64,000 nucleotides of DNA. Origin: Micromonospora cabrerizensis (GTDB taxonomy: Bacteria; Actinomycetota; Actinomycetes; Mycobacteriales; Micromonosporaceae). Of this stretch, positions 36,857 to 46,460 are shown in pieces. The notes below the pieces were generated by a model. That model saw only the letters and a list, made by a program, of their open reading frames with translations, ran no database searches and had not been told where the DNA came from. A program made the translations under genes and the position numbers. Position 1 is the first letter of the stretch. Each line of letters begins with the position of its first letter. The stretch lies in NCBI RefSeq assembly GCF_022230955.1, contig NZ_JAKKFI010000077.1, positions 1 to 64,000 on the forward strand, in the 5' to 3' direction.

Positions 36857-39190
36857 ATGCCACCCCCGCCCCTCAGCCGCCGACACCTGCTCCAGGCCGC
36901 CGGAGCCACCGTGGTGCTCTCCGCAACCGGCACCACTGTCGCCGCCGGCAGCGCCGCTGCGGCGGTCGTGCCACCGGTCCGGCCGGACATCGGCGTCTCC
37001 GCGTACCCGTTCGACCTCGGCCAGGTGCGGCTGACCAGCGGCCGTTGGATGGACAACCAGACGCGGACGCTCAACTACCTGCGGTTCGTCGACGTCGACC
37101 GGCTGCTCTACAACTTCCGCGCCAACCACCGGCTGTCCACCAACGGCGCCGCCACCAACGGCGGCTGGGACGCACCGAACTTCCCGTTCCGCACCCACAT
37201 GCAGGGGCACTTCCTGACCGCCTGGGCGTACGCGTACGCGGTGCTGGGTGACACCACCTGCCGGGACAAGGCGAACTACATGGTGGCCGAGCTGGCCAAG
37301 TGCCAGTCGAACAACGGCGCTGCCGGTTTCGGCGCGGGCTACCTCTCCGGTTTCCCCGAGTCCGACTTCACCGCACTGGAGGCGCGGACGTTGTCCAACG
37401 GCAACGTGCCCTACTACTGCATCCACAAGACCCTCGCCGGGCTGCTCGACGTCTGGCGCTACACCGGCAACACGCAGGCCCGTACGGTGCTGCTGTCCCT
37501 CGCCGGCTGGGTCGACACCCGCACCGCCCGGCTCAGTTCCAGCCAGATGCAGTCGATGCTGGGCACCGAGTTCGGTGGCATGAACGACGTGCTCACCGAC
37601 ATCTACCAGCAGACCGGGGACTCCCGGTGGCTCACCGCCGCACAGCGGTTCGACCACGCCGCCGTGTTCGACCCCCTGGCCAACAACTCCGACCAGCTCA
37701 ACGGCAAGCACGCCAACACGCAGGTGCCCAAGTGGATCGGCGCGGCACGGGAGTTCAAGGCCACCGGGACCACCCGGTACCGGAACATCGCCAGCAACGC
37801 GTGGAACATCACCGTCGGCGCGCACACGTACGTCATCGGCGGCAACAGTCAGGCGGAGCACTTCCGGCCGCCGAACGCCATCGCCGGGTACCTCAGCAAC
37901 GACACCTGCGAGCAGTGCAACACGTACAACATGCTCAAACTGACCCGGGAGCTGTGGCTGCTCGACCCGAACCGGGCGGACTACTTCGACTTCTACGAGC
38001 GCGCGACGATCAACCACCTGATCGGCGGACAGAACCCGGCGGACAGCCATGGCCACATCACCTACTTCACCCCGCTGAGGCCGGGCGGGCGTCGAGGCGT
38101 GGGGCCGGCGTGGGGCGGCGGCACCTGGAGCACGGACTACAACTCGTTCTGGTGCTGCCAGGGCACCGGCCTGGAGATCAACACGAGGTTGATGGACTCC
38201 ATCTACTTCCACAACGGCACCACGCTGACCGTGAACCTGTTCACGCCGTCGGTGCTGACCTGGTCGCAACGCGGCATCACGGTCACGCAGAGCACCAACT
38301 ACCCGGTCGGTGACACCAGCACCCTCACCCTGTCCGGGTCGATGAGCGGCTCGTGGAGCATCCGGGTGCGGATCCCGTCCTGGACCAACGGCGCCACGAT
38401 CGCCGTGAACGGCACGGTGCAGAGTGTCGCCACCACGCCGGGCAGCTACGCCACGGTCACCCGCACCTGGGCCGCCGGCGACACCATCACCGTGCGCCTG
38501 CCGATGCAGGTCGTCCTGCGGGCCGCCAACGACAACGCCAACGTCGCCGCGGTCACGTACGGCCCGTCGGTGCTGGCCGGCAACTACGGCAACACCGCCC
38601 TCAGCACCCTGCCGGCGCTCACCGCCTCGTCGATCACCCGGACCAGCACCACGGCGCTCGCGTTCACCGCGAGCGCCAACGGGTCCACGGTCAACCTGGC
38701 CCCCTTCCAGGACGCCCACGGGTACAACTACACCGTCTACTGGAGCACCAGCGGCGGCGGCAGCACCGGCGGCAGCAGCCGACTGGTCAACGTCGGCACC
38801 GGGCTGGTCCTCGGCATCCAGAACATGTCCACCGCCGACGGCGGGCTGGCGGTGCAGTGGAGCGACACCGGCACCGCCGACCACAACTGGGTGATCGTGA
38901 CCGACGGCAACGCCGTCCGGTTCCGCAACGTCAACAGCGGCAAGGTTCTCGGCGTGGAGAACATGTCCACCGCGGACAACGCCCGGGTCCTGCAGTGGTC
39001 GGACAACGGCACCGCCGACCACCGGTGGATCCTCGTGGACAACGGCGACGGCACCTACAAGATCCGCAACGTCAACAGCAACAAACTGCTCGGGATCCTG
39101 AACGGGTCGACCGCCTGGGGCGCGCAGGCCGTACAGGACTCGGACAACGGCAGCGCGGACAACCGGTGGCGGCTCGTCCGCAACCCCTGA
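36857..39190 (+). CDS. Secreted GH127 beta-L-arabinofuranosidase with ricin-type domain
   Basis: 777 residues. Twin-arginine-type signal (SRRHLLQAAG...). The catalytic (alpha/alpha)6 barrel carries the cysteine/zinc site of GH127: E352 and C354 in CEQCNTYN, C433 and C434 in FWCCQGTG, one cysteine being the nucleophile in this family. C-terminal residues about 640-777 are a ricin-B-like lectin of three repeats (GLVLGIQNMSTADGG, KVLGVENMSTADN, KLLGILNGS), a sugar-binding module. It should release L-arabinose from beta-arabinooligosaccharides such as extensin glycans. ATG at 36857 has TTGGAGG upstream; the longer frame to 36602 lacks a signal. Followed by an 18-bp terminator. Confidence 0.93.
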   Translation: MPPPPLSRRHLLQAAGATVVLSATGTTVAAGSAAAAVVPPVRPDIGVSAYPFDLGQVRLTSGRWMDNQTRTLNYLRFVDVDRLLYNFRANHRLSTNGAATNGGWDAPNFPFRTHMQGHFLTAWAYAYAVLGDTTCRDKANYMVAELAKCQSNNGAAGFGAGYLSGFPESDFTALEARTLSNGNVPYYCIHKTLAGLLDVWRYTGNTQARTVLLSLAGWVDTRTARLSSSQMQSMLGTEFGGMNDVLTDIYQQTGDSRWLTAAQRFDHAAVFDPLANNSDQLNGKHANTQVPKWIGAAREFKATGTTRYRNIASNAWNITVGAHTYVIGGNSQAEHFRPPNAIAGYLSNDTCEQCNTYNMLKLTRELWLLDPNRADYFDFYERATINHLIGGQNPADSHGHITYFTPLRPGGRRGVGPAWGGGTWSTDYNSFWCCQGTGLEINTRLMDSIYFHNGTTLTVNLFTPSVLTWSQRGITVTQSTNYPVGDTSTLTLSGSMSGSWSIRVRIPSWTNGATIAVNGTVQSVATTPGSYATVTRTWAAGDTITVRLPMQVVLRAANDNANVAAVTYGPSVLAGNYGNTALSTLPALTASSITRTSTTALAFTASANGSTVNLAPFQDAHGYNYTVYWSTSGGGSTGGSSRLVNVGTGLVLGIQNMSTADGGLAVQWSDTGTADHNWVIVTDGNAVRFRNVNSGKVLGVENMSTADNARVLQWSDNGTADHRWILVDNGDGTYKIRNVNSNKLLGILNGSTAWGAQAVQDSDNGSADNRWRLVRNP

Positions 39191-39205
39191 CGTCCGCTGT
39201 CCCGA

Positions 39206-39248
39206 CGGGTCACCGGCGCGGCCTCGTGAGGGCCGCGCCGGTGACCCG
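39206..39248. terminator. 18-bp perfect hairpin after GH127 gene
   Basis: Arms 39206-39223 and 39231-39248 are exact complements, loop TCGTGAG. Confidence 0.9.
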
Positions 39249-39363
39249 GGCGTCGCACGCCGAGCGGACCGACGGCAGCGGTCGTACAGTGGATCGGGTC
39301 CTGGCCCCAGTGATCGTGGTGGATGTGTCGGCTCACGCCGCCGCGCCGCCCGGAAGGAGCACA

Positions 39364-40302
39364 GTGAACCGACCCCTCAGGGCCGCCCTCGGCGGCGCCC
39401 TGACCGCCGCCCTCCTGACCTCGGTCGCCGTCGCGCCCGCGCAGGCGCACCCCGGAGTCCGGCCACCCACCGTCCTCGCCCTACCCGACGGATTCCAGCC
39501 CGAAGGCATCGCCACCGCCGGCCGGTACGCCTACTTCGGCTCCCGCGCGACGGGCGCCATCCAGCGCGTCGACCTGATCACCGGCCGGGGCACGGCGGTC
39601 GGCGCGCCGACCGGCACCCCGTCGCTCGGCCTGAAGGTCGACACCCGCGGCCGGCTGTTCGTCGCCGGCGGCACGGCCGGCGACGCCCGCGTGCTCGACA
39701 CCCGCACCGGCGACGTGCTCGCCAGCTACCAGTTCGCCACCGCCCCGACGTTCGTCAACGACGTGGTCCTGACCCGCCACGCCGCGTACTTCACCGACTC
39801 CAACCGCCCGGTGCTCTACCGGCTGCCGCTCGGCCGCGGTGGCGCGCTGCCGCCCGCCGACGGCTTCACCACCATCGCGCTGACCGGCGCGTACGAGCAG
39901 GTCGGCACGGGCGTCAACCTCAACGGCATCACCACCACACCCGACGGCCGGGCGTTGATCGTCGTCCAGTCGAACACCGGCACGCTGTTCCGCGTCGACC
40001 CGGCGACCGGCGTGAGCACCGTCGTGGACGTGCCCGGCCACACCTTCACCAACGGCGACGGGCTGCTGCTGGTCGGCCGCACCCTCTACGTCGTGCAGAA
40101 CCGTCTCAACCAGATCGCGGTGGTCACGCTCAACCACGCCGGCACCGCCGGAACGCTCACCACCACCATCACCGATCCGACCTTCGACGTCCCCACGACC
40201 GTCGCCAAGGCGCTGGGCCGGCTCTACCTGCCCAACGCCCGCTTCACCACCCCACCGACCCCGACCACGCCGTACACGGTCGTCGCGGTCCGCGCACGCT
40301 GA
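39364..40302 (+). CDS. Secreted SMP-30/NHL-like beta-propeller protein
   Basis: 312 residues. Signal peptide ending near APAQA-HP (about residue 28), then a six-bladed propeller pattern: LPDGFQPEGIATAGRYAYFGS, GLKVDTRGRLFVAGG, FVNDVVLTRHAAYFTDS, NLNGITTTPDGRALIVVQS, NGDGLLLVGRTLYVVQN. Homologues are labelled superoxide dismutase or SMP-30/gluconolactonase without clear evidence. Extracellular. GTG at 39364 has AAGGAG upstream; the long frame to the left is antisense-like reading through GH127. Ends at a strong terminator. Role in polysaccharide use is suggested only by location. Confidence 0.85.
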   Translation: MNRPLRAALGGALTAALLTSVAVAPAQAHPGVRPPTVLALPDGFQPEGIATAGRYAYFGSRATGAIQRVDLITGRGTAVGAPTGTPSLGLKVDTRGRLFVAGGTAGDARVLDTRTGDVLASYQFATAPTFVNDVVLTRHAAYFTDSNRPVLYRLPLGRGGALPPADGFTTIALTGAYEQVGTGVNLNGITTTPDGRALIVVQSNTGTLFRVDPATGVSTVVDVPGHTFTNGDGLLLVGRTLYVVQNRLNQIAVVTLNHAGTAGTLTTTITDPTFDVPTTVAKALGRLYLPNARFTTPPTPTTPYTVVAVRAR

Positions 40303-40307
40303 CCAAC

Positions 40308-40344
40308 CCGGTGGGGGTACGCGCACCGCGCGTGCCCCCACCGG
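40308..40344. terminator. 17-bp hairpin after the beta-propeller gene
   Basis: Arms 40308-40324 and 40328-40344 pair with a single T-G wobble; loop ACC. Confidence 0.85.
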
Positions 40345-40434
40345 CAACCGGCACGGGGTGAGATCGCCGGTCGGCCGCGAGTACGATCACGGGCACCCCG
40401 GCGACGACTGTCGCCTCCCCCACCCGGAGTGCGC

Positions 40435-41304
40435 GTGGCCAATCGTCCTCACCGGTTCCCGCGCCGAGCCCTGGCCGTGGGCCTCCTGATCGTCGCCGCC
40501 GGGCTGCCGGCCGGGCCGACGGTGACCGGCTCCACGGACACCGGCAGACCCACGATCCTGCGGATGCTCCAGCTGAACCTCTGCAACAGCGGCCGCGCCG
40601 GCTGCTACACCGGCCGGTCCATCACCGTCGCCTCCGAGGTGATCAGGGCCGAGGCGCCCGATCTGGTCACCCTGAACGAGATCTGCGAGGACGACGTGAG
40701 CGCCCTGCGGAGCGTCTTCGAGACCGTCCACCCGCGTCGCAGCGTCGTGTCCGCGTTCCAGGCCGCCGGCGACCGGCCCAGCGGCGCCGACACCCGGTGC
40801 CGCAACGGCCGGCCGTACGGTGTCGGGCTGCTCGCCCACGCCAGGACTCCGGCCACCCCCGACGACGTGTACGGCGGCATCCACCCGACGCAGGACCTCG
40901 CCGACCCGGAGGAGCGGGCCTGGCTCTGCGTCGACGTCAACGTCGACGGCGGCCTGCTCGCCTGCACCACGCACCTGGCCAACACCGACTACCGCGTCGC
41001 GCTCGCCCAGTGCGGACACCTGCTCGACACGATCCTGCCGACGATCCGCAGGAGCACCGGATCCGGGCCCGCCGTGCTCGGTGGCGACCTCAATCTGCGG
41101 GCCGACGCCGACCCCGACGTACGCTCCTGTGCGCCGCCGGGCCACTCCCGGGTCGACGACGGCGCACGACAACACATCGTGGCGACAACCGGCATCACAC
41201 TCTGTTGCCGCAGGTCGGTGACCATGCGGGAGGCCACCGACCACCCCGGGCTGCTGGCCACCGTCGTCATCGACGGCAGCCGGCCCGGACGCCCGCCGAC
41301 CTGA
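40435..41304 (+). CDS. Secreted endonuclease/exonuclease/phosphatase-fold protein
   Basis: 289 residues. N-terminal signal (ALAVGLLIVAAGLPAGPTV), then an EEP-fold domain: LQLNLCNSG at the first strand, LVTLNEIC (metal Glu), CTTHLAN, GGDLNLRAD (catalytic Asp/Asn) and the C-terminal TDHPGLLATV (His). The metal-dependent hydrolase could act on nucleic acid, sphingomyelin or inositol phosphate; six cysteines suit an exported protein. GTG at 40435 has GGAG at the right distance and removes six residues from the longest frame. Confidence 0.87.
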   Translation: MANRPHRFPRRALAVGLLIVAAGLPAGPTVTGSTDTGRPTILRMLQLNLCNSGRAGCYTGRSITVASEVIRAEAPDLVTLNEICEDDVSALRSVFETVHPRRSVVSAFQAAGDRPSGADTRCRNGRPYGVGLLAHARTPATPDDVYGGIHPTQDLADPEERAWLCVDVNVDGGLLACTTHLANTDYRVALAQCGHLLDTILPTIRRSTGSGPAVLGGDLNLRADADPDVRSCAPPGHSRVDDGARQHIVATTGITLCCRRSVTMREATDHPGLLATVVIDGSRPGRPPT

Positions 41305-41320
41305 ACCTCCGGCGACCTGT

Positions 41321-41348
41321 CCGCCCCGGTCGAGCGTCAGCGGGGCGG
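41321..41348. terminator. Hairpin between convergent endonuclease-fold and MHYT genes
   Basis: CCGCCCCG (41321-41328) pairs with CGGGGCGG (41341-41348), 12-nt loop including the MHYT stop codon. Confidence 0.6.
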
Positions 41349-42221
41349 CGTGTCCCGACGGGACGGGAACGGGGTACCGGGCTGGCCGAGGGTGGAGCGG
41401 GCCCGCAGACCGACCGGGTCCGGGGCGGCAACGGGCGGCGCGGCGGCCGGCTCCGGGAGCCGACGCCCCTCCAGGTACGCCGCGGCGGCCCGGTCGTCGT
41501 CGGTCGGCGCGGCCAGCAGGGCGTAGAGCAGACCGACCACCCCGAAGATCACCGCCAGCATGATCGGCACCAGCAAGGTGCTCACCCCGGCACCGGTCAC
41601 CTCGCCCGCCCGTTCGTGGCGGTGCACCGACAGGGCGCTCATCCCGGTGAAGTGCATCCCGTTCACGGCGACGCCCATGACCAGCGCGGAGGCGAAGATC
41701 GCCAGCCCGCGGCGGACGGTCATGGCGAGCCACAGCGCGACGGTGGACGCCACGACGGCGATGATGACGGAGAGCGCGACCCGGACGGTGTCGTACTGGA
41801 GACTGCCGTTGAGCCGCATCGCCGCCATGCCCGTGTAGTGCATGGACGCGACACCCACACCGGTGAAGACGCCACCGGCGATCAGTCGCACCGTGTTCAA
41901 CCGGCCGGTGCCCACGATGGCCAGGCCGATCCCGACCGCCACCACCGCGATGGCCGTACTGGCCGCGGTCAGCGGCACGTCGTAGCGGATCCGGGTGTTC
42001 TCGACGGCGAACCCGAGCATGGCCATGAAGTGCATCGCCCAGATGGCGGTGCCGCCCAGTGCCCAGGCCGACAGCAGACCCCACCAGGCCCGCTGGCCGT
42101 TCGTCTGCGCCGTGCGGATGCGCCCGGCGCACACGAGACCGAGGATCGAGCCGAGCACGGACAGCGCATAACTCAACGCGGGTGTGATCCACCCGTACTC
42201 AAAGTGATTGATCTCCGCCAC
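41337..42221 (-). CDS. MHYT-domain integral membrane sensor protein
   Basis: 294 residues. Seven predicted transmembrane helices with three internal repeats of the MHYT motif: WAMHFMAML, SMHYTGMAAM, GMHFTGMSAL. MHYT proteins are proposed to bind copper and sense oxygen, CO or NO. No GGDEF, kinase or other output domain follows: the C-terminal 70 residues are Pro/Ala-rich and hydrophilic. It is therefore a stand-alone sensor or transporter-like protein of unknown output. GTG at 42221 has GGGGAG upstream; a longer start was rejected. Confidence 0.9.
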   Translation of the reverse strand: MAEINHFEYGWITPALSYALSVLGSILGLVCAGRIRTAQTNGQRAWWGLLSAWALGGTAIWAMHFMAMLGFAVENTRIRYDVPLTAASTAIAVVAVGIGLAIVGTGRLNTVRLIAGGVFTGVGVASMHYTGMAAMRLNGSLQYDTVRVALSVIIAVVASTVALWLAMTVRRGLAIFASALVMGVAVNGMHFTGMSALSVHRHERAGEVTGAGVSTLLVPIMLAVIFGVVGLLYALLAAPTDDDRAAAAYLEGRRLPEPAAAPPVAAPDPVGLRARSTLGQPGTPFPSRRDTPPR

Positions 42222-42305
42222 GGCGGCTTTCTCCCCATTCGTTACCGACGCGTCAACAAGACGCCTCGGCAATGATCAGGGGTGCTGTGATCAGGCGCAA
42301 CAGTG

Positions 42306-42326
42306 CCCCCCGGGCTATCCGGGGGG
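42306..42326. terminator. 8-bp hairpin downstream of helY
   Basis: CCCCCCGG (42306-42313), loop GCTAT, CCGGGGGG (42319-42326), between helY and the MHYT gene on the reverse strand. Confidence 0.6.
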
Positions 42327-42387
42327 TGCCGTTGCGGTGACCGTCCGCTGCGTCGATTCAACCGCCAAAAATCACTGAGAGTAAAGA

Positions 42388-45189
42388 TCAGGCTGACGTG
42401 TGGTACGCGAGAACACCTCGATTGACGGTCGCTATAGCCTGTCGAGCGGTCGACCGCAGCTCCGCTGCGGCACCACCGGAGTCGGCAATCTGACCGAGCA
42501 GGTCGACGACCTGTCGGGCCCACCGGACGAAGTCACCGGCGGGCATCTCACCGTCGATCTCGTGCCCGCTGCCGAGCACCTTGGCCAGCACCTCACCCCG
42601 GGCCCACCGGTAGATCGGCCAGGCGAAACCGAGATCCGGCTCCCGGGTCGCGGTCAGCCCGCGCGCCGCCTCGTCGGCCTCGATCTCGCCCCACAACTTC
42701 AACGTCTCGTCGACCGCGTCGGCCACCGGCCCACGCGGGAGCGACGCCCGCTCGTCCACGTCGCGGCGCGCCTCGAAGACCACCACGGACACCGCGGCGG
42801 CCAACTCGGCCGGGGACAGACCGTTCCACACCCCCCGGCGCAGGCACTCGGCGACCAGCAGGTCCGCCTCGGTCCAGATCCGGCCGAGCATCCGCCCCGC
42901 GTCGGTGACCGCCCCGTCGCGAGCGAGGTAGCCACGGTCGGTCAACAGCGCGACGATCCGGTCGAAGGTTCGGGCGAGGGAACCGGTACGCCCGGAGACG
43001 CGCTCCCGCAGCTCCTCCGTGTCGCGCTCCAGCCGCCGACGCCGTTCCGCCCAGCGGGCGTGGTCCTCCCGCTCCGGGCAGGCGTGGCAGGGGTGGTTAC
43101 GCAGCTCGGTGCGGAGCTGGGTGATCTGGTGGTCCTCGCCGGCCACCTGTCGGGAACGGCCACCCCGTCGGCCGCCGTGCCGGTCCAGGCCGGTGCCGCT
43201 GACCTCGGCGGCGAGGTCCCGCCGGGCGCCCGGCGAACGGTGGTTGAAGTGCTTGGGCACGCGGATCCGGGCCAGCACCTCGGCCGGGGTGGTGAAGTCG
43301 CCGGGGCTGACCCGCCCGGCCCAGCGGTCCTGGGTGAGCACCAGTGGCCGGGGCTCACCGAACCCACCGGTCGCCGGGTCCAGCACGACGGCCAGCCCGG
43401 CCCGACGGCCCGACGGCACCCGGATCACGTCGCCGACCCGCAGCCGCTCCAGCGACGCCACTGCGGCGGCCTTGCGCTGGGTCTGCCCCTGCCGGGCGAT
43501 GGCCTTCTCCCGGTCGGCGATCGCCACCCGCAGCGCGAAGTACTCGTCGAAGTCGCCGTGGTGGCAGGCGGCCTCCGCGCCGTACGCGTCGATCGTCTCG
43601 GTGTTGCGCTGCACCTGCCGGGCCAGGCCGACCACCGACCGGTCCGCCTGGAACTGGGCGAACGAGGACTCCAGCAGGGCCCGGGCCGGCTCCACGCCGA
43701 CCGTGCCGACCAGGTTCACCGCCATGTTGTACGAGGGCCGGAAGCTGGAGCGCAGCGGGTAGGTGCGGGTGGACGCGAGCCCGGCCACCTGCCGTGGGTC
43801 GGTCTCCGGGGACCACACCACGACGGCGTGCCCCTCCACGTCGATGCCCCGACGGCCGGCGCGCCCGGTGAGCTGCGTGTACTCCCCCGGGGTCAGGTCG
43901 ACGTGCGCCTCGCCGTTGTACTTGACCAGCCGTTCCAGGACGACGCAGCGGGCCGGCATGTTGATGCCCAGCGCCAGCGTCTCGGTGGCGAAGACCGCCT
44001 TGACCAGGCCGCGGACGAACAACTCCTCGACGATCTCCTTGAACACCGGCAACATGCCGGCGTGGTGGGAGGCCAGGCCGCGCTCCAGGCCGTCGAGCCA
44101 CTCCCAGTAGCCCAGGACCGTCAGGTCCTCGCCGGGGATGGCCGTGACCCGCGACTCGACGACCCGGCGGATCTCGGCCCGCTCGTCGGGCGAGGTGAGC
44201 CGCAGCCCGGCGGCGAGACACTGCTGCACCGCGGCGGCGCAACCGGCCCGACTGAAGATGAACAGGATCGCCGGGAGCAGACCCTCGCGGTCCAGTCGGT
44301 CGACGATGTCCGGGCGCATCGGGCCACGCCAGCGAGGGCCACGCCGACCGGCACCGGGCCCGGCGCTGCGCCCCTCGCCCAACTCCAACCGCCGCGCGGT
44401 CTCCCGGGTGTAGCGCAGCAGCTCCGGGTGCACGTCGTGCTTGCGGGCGGCGTCGGCGTCGTGGAACAGGTCGAACATCCGCTTGCCGACCAGCATGTGC
44501 TGCCACAACGGCACCGGCCGGTGCTCGCTGACCACCACCGACGTCTCACCGCGCACGGTGACCAGCCAGTCGGCGAACTCCTCGGCGTTGGAGACCGTCG
44601 CCGACAACGAGACCAGGGTGACCGAGGCGGGCAGGTGGATGATCACCTCTTCCCACACCCCGCCACGGAACCGGTCGGCCAGGTAGTGCACCTCGTCCAT
44701 CACCACGTACGCCAGCCCCTGCAGGGTGCTGGAGCCCGCGTAGAGCATGTTGCGCAGCACCTCGGTGGTCATCACCACCACGGGCGCGTCACCGTTGATC
44801 GCGTTGTCGCCGGTCAGCAGACCAACCTGCTCGGCGCCGTAGCGGGAGACCAGGTCGTGGTACTTCTGGTTGGACAGCGCCTTGATCGGCGTGGTGTAGA
44901 AGCACTTACGCCGGGCCGGCGGGGTCGCCGCGTCGTCGGCGACCACCGGATCGTTGGGCCGCCCGCGCAACGCCAGGTGGACCGCGAACTCACCGACCAC
45001 CGTCTTACCGGCCCCGGTGGGGGCGCAGACCAGCACACCGCTGCCCCGCTCCAGCGACTGGCACGCCTCCCGCTGAAAGTCGTCGAGGTCGAACCCCAGG
45101 TCAAGGGCGAACTCGTCCAGCGCGGGAAACTGTGAGGCCTGCGCGGCCCGGCGGCGCGCCGCTGCGTACCGCTCGGCGGGACTCGACAT
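42388..45189 (-). CDS. helY: Ski2-like DEAD/DEAH-box helicase HelY
   Basis: 933 residues. Superfamily 2 RNA helicase of the Ski2/Mtr4 group. Walker A APTGAGKTVVGEF near residue 56, motif Ia TTPIKALSNQK, motif II VVMDEVHYL, motif III SLSATVSN, and motif VI QLTGRAGRRGID, followed by the long C-terminal DSHCT-like domain. Mycobacterial HelY sits beside pafA-tatC in the same order seen here. ATG at 45189 is preceded by TAATCT at seven bases, a leaderless layout. Role in RNA turnover is from family knowledge; a four-Cys cluster CHACPEREDH occurs near residue 705. Confidence 0.94.
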   Translation of the reverse strand: MSSPAERYAAARRRAAQASQFPALDEFALDLGFDLDDFQREACQSLERGSGVLVCAPTGAGKTVVGEFAVHLALRGRPNDPVVADDAATPPARRKCFYTTPIKALSNQKYHDLVSRYGAEQVGLLTGDNAINGDAPVVVMTTEVLRNMLYAGSSTLQGLAYVVMDEVHYLADRFRGGVWEEVIIHLPASVTLVSLSATVSNAEEFADWLVTVRGETSVVVSEHRPVPLWQHMLVGKRMFDLFHDADAARKHDVHPELLRYTRETARRLELGEGRSAGPGAGRRGPRWRGPMRPDIVDRLDREGLLPAILFIFSRAGCAAAVQQCLAAGLRLTSPDERAEIRRVVESRVTAIPGEDLTVLGYWEWLDGLERGLASHHAGMLPVFKEIVEELFVRGLVKAVFATETLALGINMPARCVVLERLVKYNGEAHVDLTPGEYTQLTGRAGRRGIDVEGHAVVVWSPETDPRQVAGLASTRTYPLRSSFRPSYNMAVNLVGTVGVEPARALLESSFAQFQADRSVVGLARQVQRNTETIDAYGAEAACHHGDFDEYFALRVAIADREKAIARQGQTQRKAAAVASLERLRVGDVIRVPSGRRAGLAVVLDPATGGFGEPRPLVLTQDRWAGRVSPGDFTTPAEVLARIRVPKHFNHRSPGARRDLAAEVSGTGLDRHGGRRGGRSRQVAGEDHQITQLRTELRNHPCHACPEREDHARWAERRRRLERDTEELRERVSGRTGSLARTFDRIVALLTDRGYLARDGAVTDAGRMLGRIWTEADLLVAECLRRGVWNGLSPAELAAAVSVVVFEARRDVDERASLPRGPVADAVDETLKLWGEIEADEAARGLTATREPDLGFAWPIYRWARGEVLAKVLGSGHEIDGEMPAGDFVRWARQVVDLLGQIADSGGAAAELRSTARQAIATVNRGVLAYHTSA

Positions 45190-45196
45190 GACACCA

Positions 45197-45268
45197 AGAT
45201 TAGTGCGTGCCCGGACACGGCACCCGACAAGGCCGTCCGGAGTCGCCATCGGGGGCGGTCGGTAGGGT
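45197..45268. promoter_or_regulatory. Back-to-back leaderless promoters for helY and the HAD gene
   Basis: Reverse strand TAATCT (45202-45197) is 7 nt before the helY ATG; forward TAGGGT (45263-45268) is 7 nt before the HAD GTG at 45276. Neither gene has a ribosome-binding site at its start. Confidence 0.6.
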
Positions 45269-45275
45269 GCACGGC

Positions 45276-46043
45276 GTGCCGGACCATGCCGAACCGCCCC
45301 ACACCCCTTCGCCGGGAAACGCCGAGGCCGCCGCCCCGCGGGCGTCCCGACGGCCCGTGAAGGCGGTGCTCTTCGACTTCCACGGCACGCTGGCCCAGGT
45401 GGAGGAGCCCCGGCAGTGGGTGCTGGAGGCCGCCGCGGCGTGCGGGGTCACCCTGGACCGGGTCCGGGCCACCTCGCTGGCCGACCGGCTACTCACCGCC
45501 GGGCGTGCCGGAGGGCCCCTACCGGCGCGGGTGCCACCCCGGCTGGCCGAGTTGTGGGCCGACCGGGACCTCTACCAACACGCCCACCGGGGCGCGTACA
45601 CCGGGCTGGCCGAGACGGTCGACGCGGGCATCGAGGGTTTCGCCGACGCGCTCTACGAGCGGCTGCTGACCGCCGAGGGGTGGCTACCGTACGCGGACAC
45701 CGCGCCCACGCTGACCGCACTGCGCGACGCCGGGGTGCCGGTGGCCGTGGTCAGCAACATCGGCTTCGACCTGCGGCCGCACTTCGACACGTGGGGGTTG
45801 ACCGACCTGGTCGGCGCGTTCGTGCTCTCCTACGAGGTGGGGCGCTGCAAGCCCGACCCGGCGATCTTCTGGCGGGCCTGCGGGATGCTCGGTGTCGACC
45901 CGGAACAGACGCTGATGGTCGGTGACACACCGGCCGACGCGGGCGCGGTCACCGCCGGCTGCGCGGCGCTGGTGCTGCCTGCGGCCGAGCCGGGCCGGGA
46001 GAACGGGCTGGGCGCGGTGCTCGACCTGGCCCTGCCGTCCTGA
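45276..46043 (+). CDS. HAD superfamily hydrolase
   Basis: 255 residues. Haloacid dehalogenase-like phosphatase with motif I VLFDFHGTLAQ (nucleophile Asp), motif II VVSNIGFD (Ser), motif III CKPDP (Lys), and motif IV MVGDTPADAGA (Asp pair). A helical cap lies between motifs I and II, as in subfamily IA phosphoglycolate phosphatase-like enzymes. Substrate unknown. GTG at 45276 was chosen from the leaderless -10 at seven bases upstream rather than the first GTG at 45267. Divergent from helY. Confidence 0.9.
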   Translation: MPDHAEPPHTPSPGNAEAAAPRASRRPVKAVLFDFHGTLAQVEEPRQWVLEAAAACGVTLDRVRATSLADRLLTAGRAGGPLPARVPPRLAELWADRDLYQHAHRGAYTGLAETVDAGIEGFADALYERLLTAEGWLPYADTAPTLTALRDAGVPVAVVSNIGFDLRPHFDTWGLTDLVGAFVLSYEVGRCKPDPAIFWRACGMLGVDPEQTLMVGDTPADAGAVTAGCAALVLPAAEPGRENGLGAVLDLALPS

Positions 46044-46061
46044 CCGGCGGTCCGTGTGTCG

Positions 46062-46460
46062 TCAGTCGGGAATGTGGATCACCGGTAGTTCGCCGTCGCC
46101 GTACCGATCCTCCCCGGTGAGGATCGAGGCGTCGTGTTCGAGGACGGCCAGCGCTGTGGTGGCCAGATCGGCACGGCCCGTCACCGTCCGCCAGAAGCTG
46201 AGTTCGTGCCAGGAGTGCCCGTCGGTCGAGAGCACCTCGCAGGCGTCCAGGCTCAGCAACCGGTGCAGTGTCGCCCGTTCCTTCGGGTCACTGACGATCG
46301 CCAGCGTCTCCGCCGCGGTCACGGCGGTGACGCCGAACCTGTTGCGGTCCTGGATGACCTCGTGCAGCGGCTCCCCGACGTGCACCGATCCCGCCAGGTA
46401 CGCCAGCAGTGCCGACCGATCCAGTACGAGCCGGACCGGTCGGTCGTCCTCGGGGCTCAC
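46062..46460 (-). CDS. PIN-domain protein, VapC-like toxin
   Basis: 132 residues. PIN-type RNase fold: LVLDRSALLAYLAG with the first acidic residue, TAVTAAETLAIVSD with the conserved Glu, and RADLATTALAVLEHDASILTGEDRY with the downstream acidic pair. The GTG start overlaps the stop of the preceding small gene by four bases, the normal toxin-antitoxin coupling. Expected to be a Mg-dependent ribonuclease toxin neutralised by the partner; activity not provable from sequence. Confidence 0.82.
   Translation of the reverse strand: MSPEDDRPVRLVLDRSALLAYLAGSVHVGEPLHEVIQDRNRFGVTAVTAAETLAIVSDPKERATLHRLLSLDACEVLSTDGHSWHELSFWRTVTGRADLATTALAVLEHDASILTGEDRYGDGELPVIHIPD

Noticed and set aside
36728..39022. 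A 764-residue reverse-strand frame over GH127
   Set aside because: Gly/Val/Arg/His-rich antisense reading with no motif; the forward gene has a Tat signal and a full GH127 active site.
38353..39363. N-terminal extension of the beta-propeller gene back through GH127
   Set aside because: Only the part after GTG 39364 begins with a signal peptide and has a ribosome-binding site.
42400..45135. A 911-residue forward open frame
   Set aside because: Shadow of helY on the other strand; Arg/Pro/His-rich and without domains.
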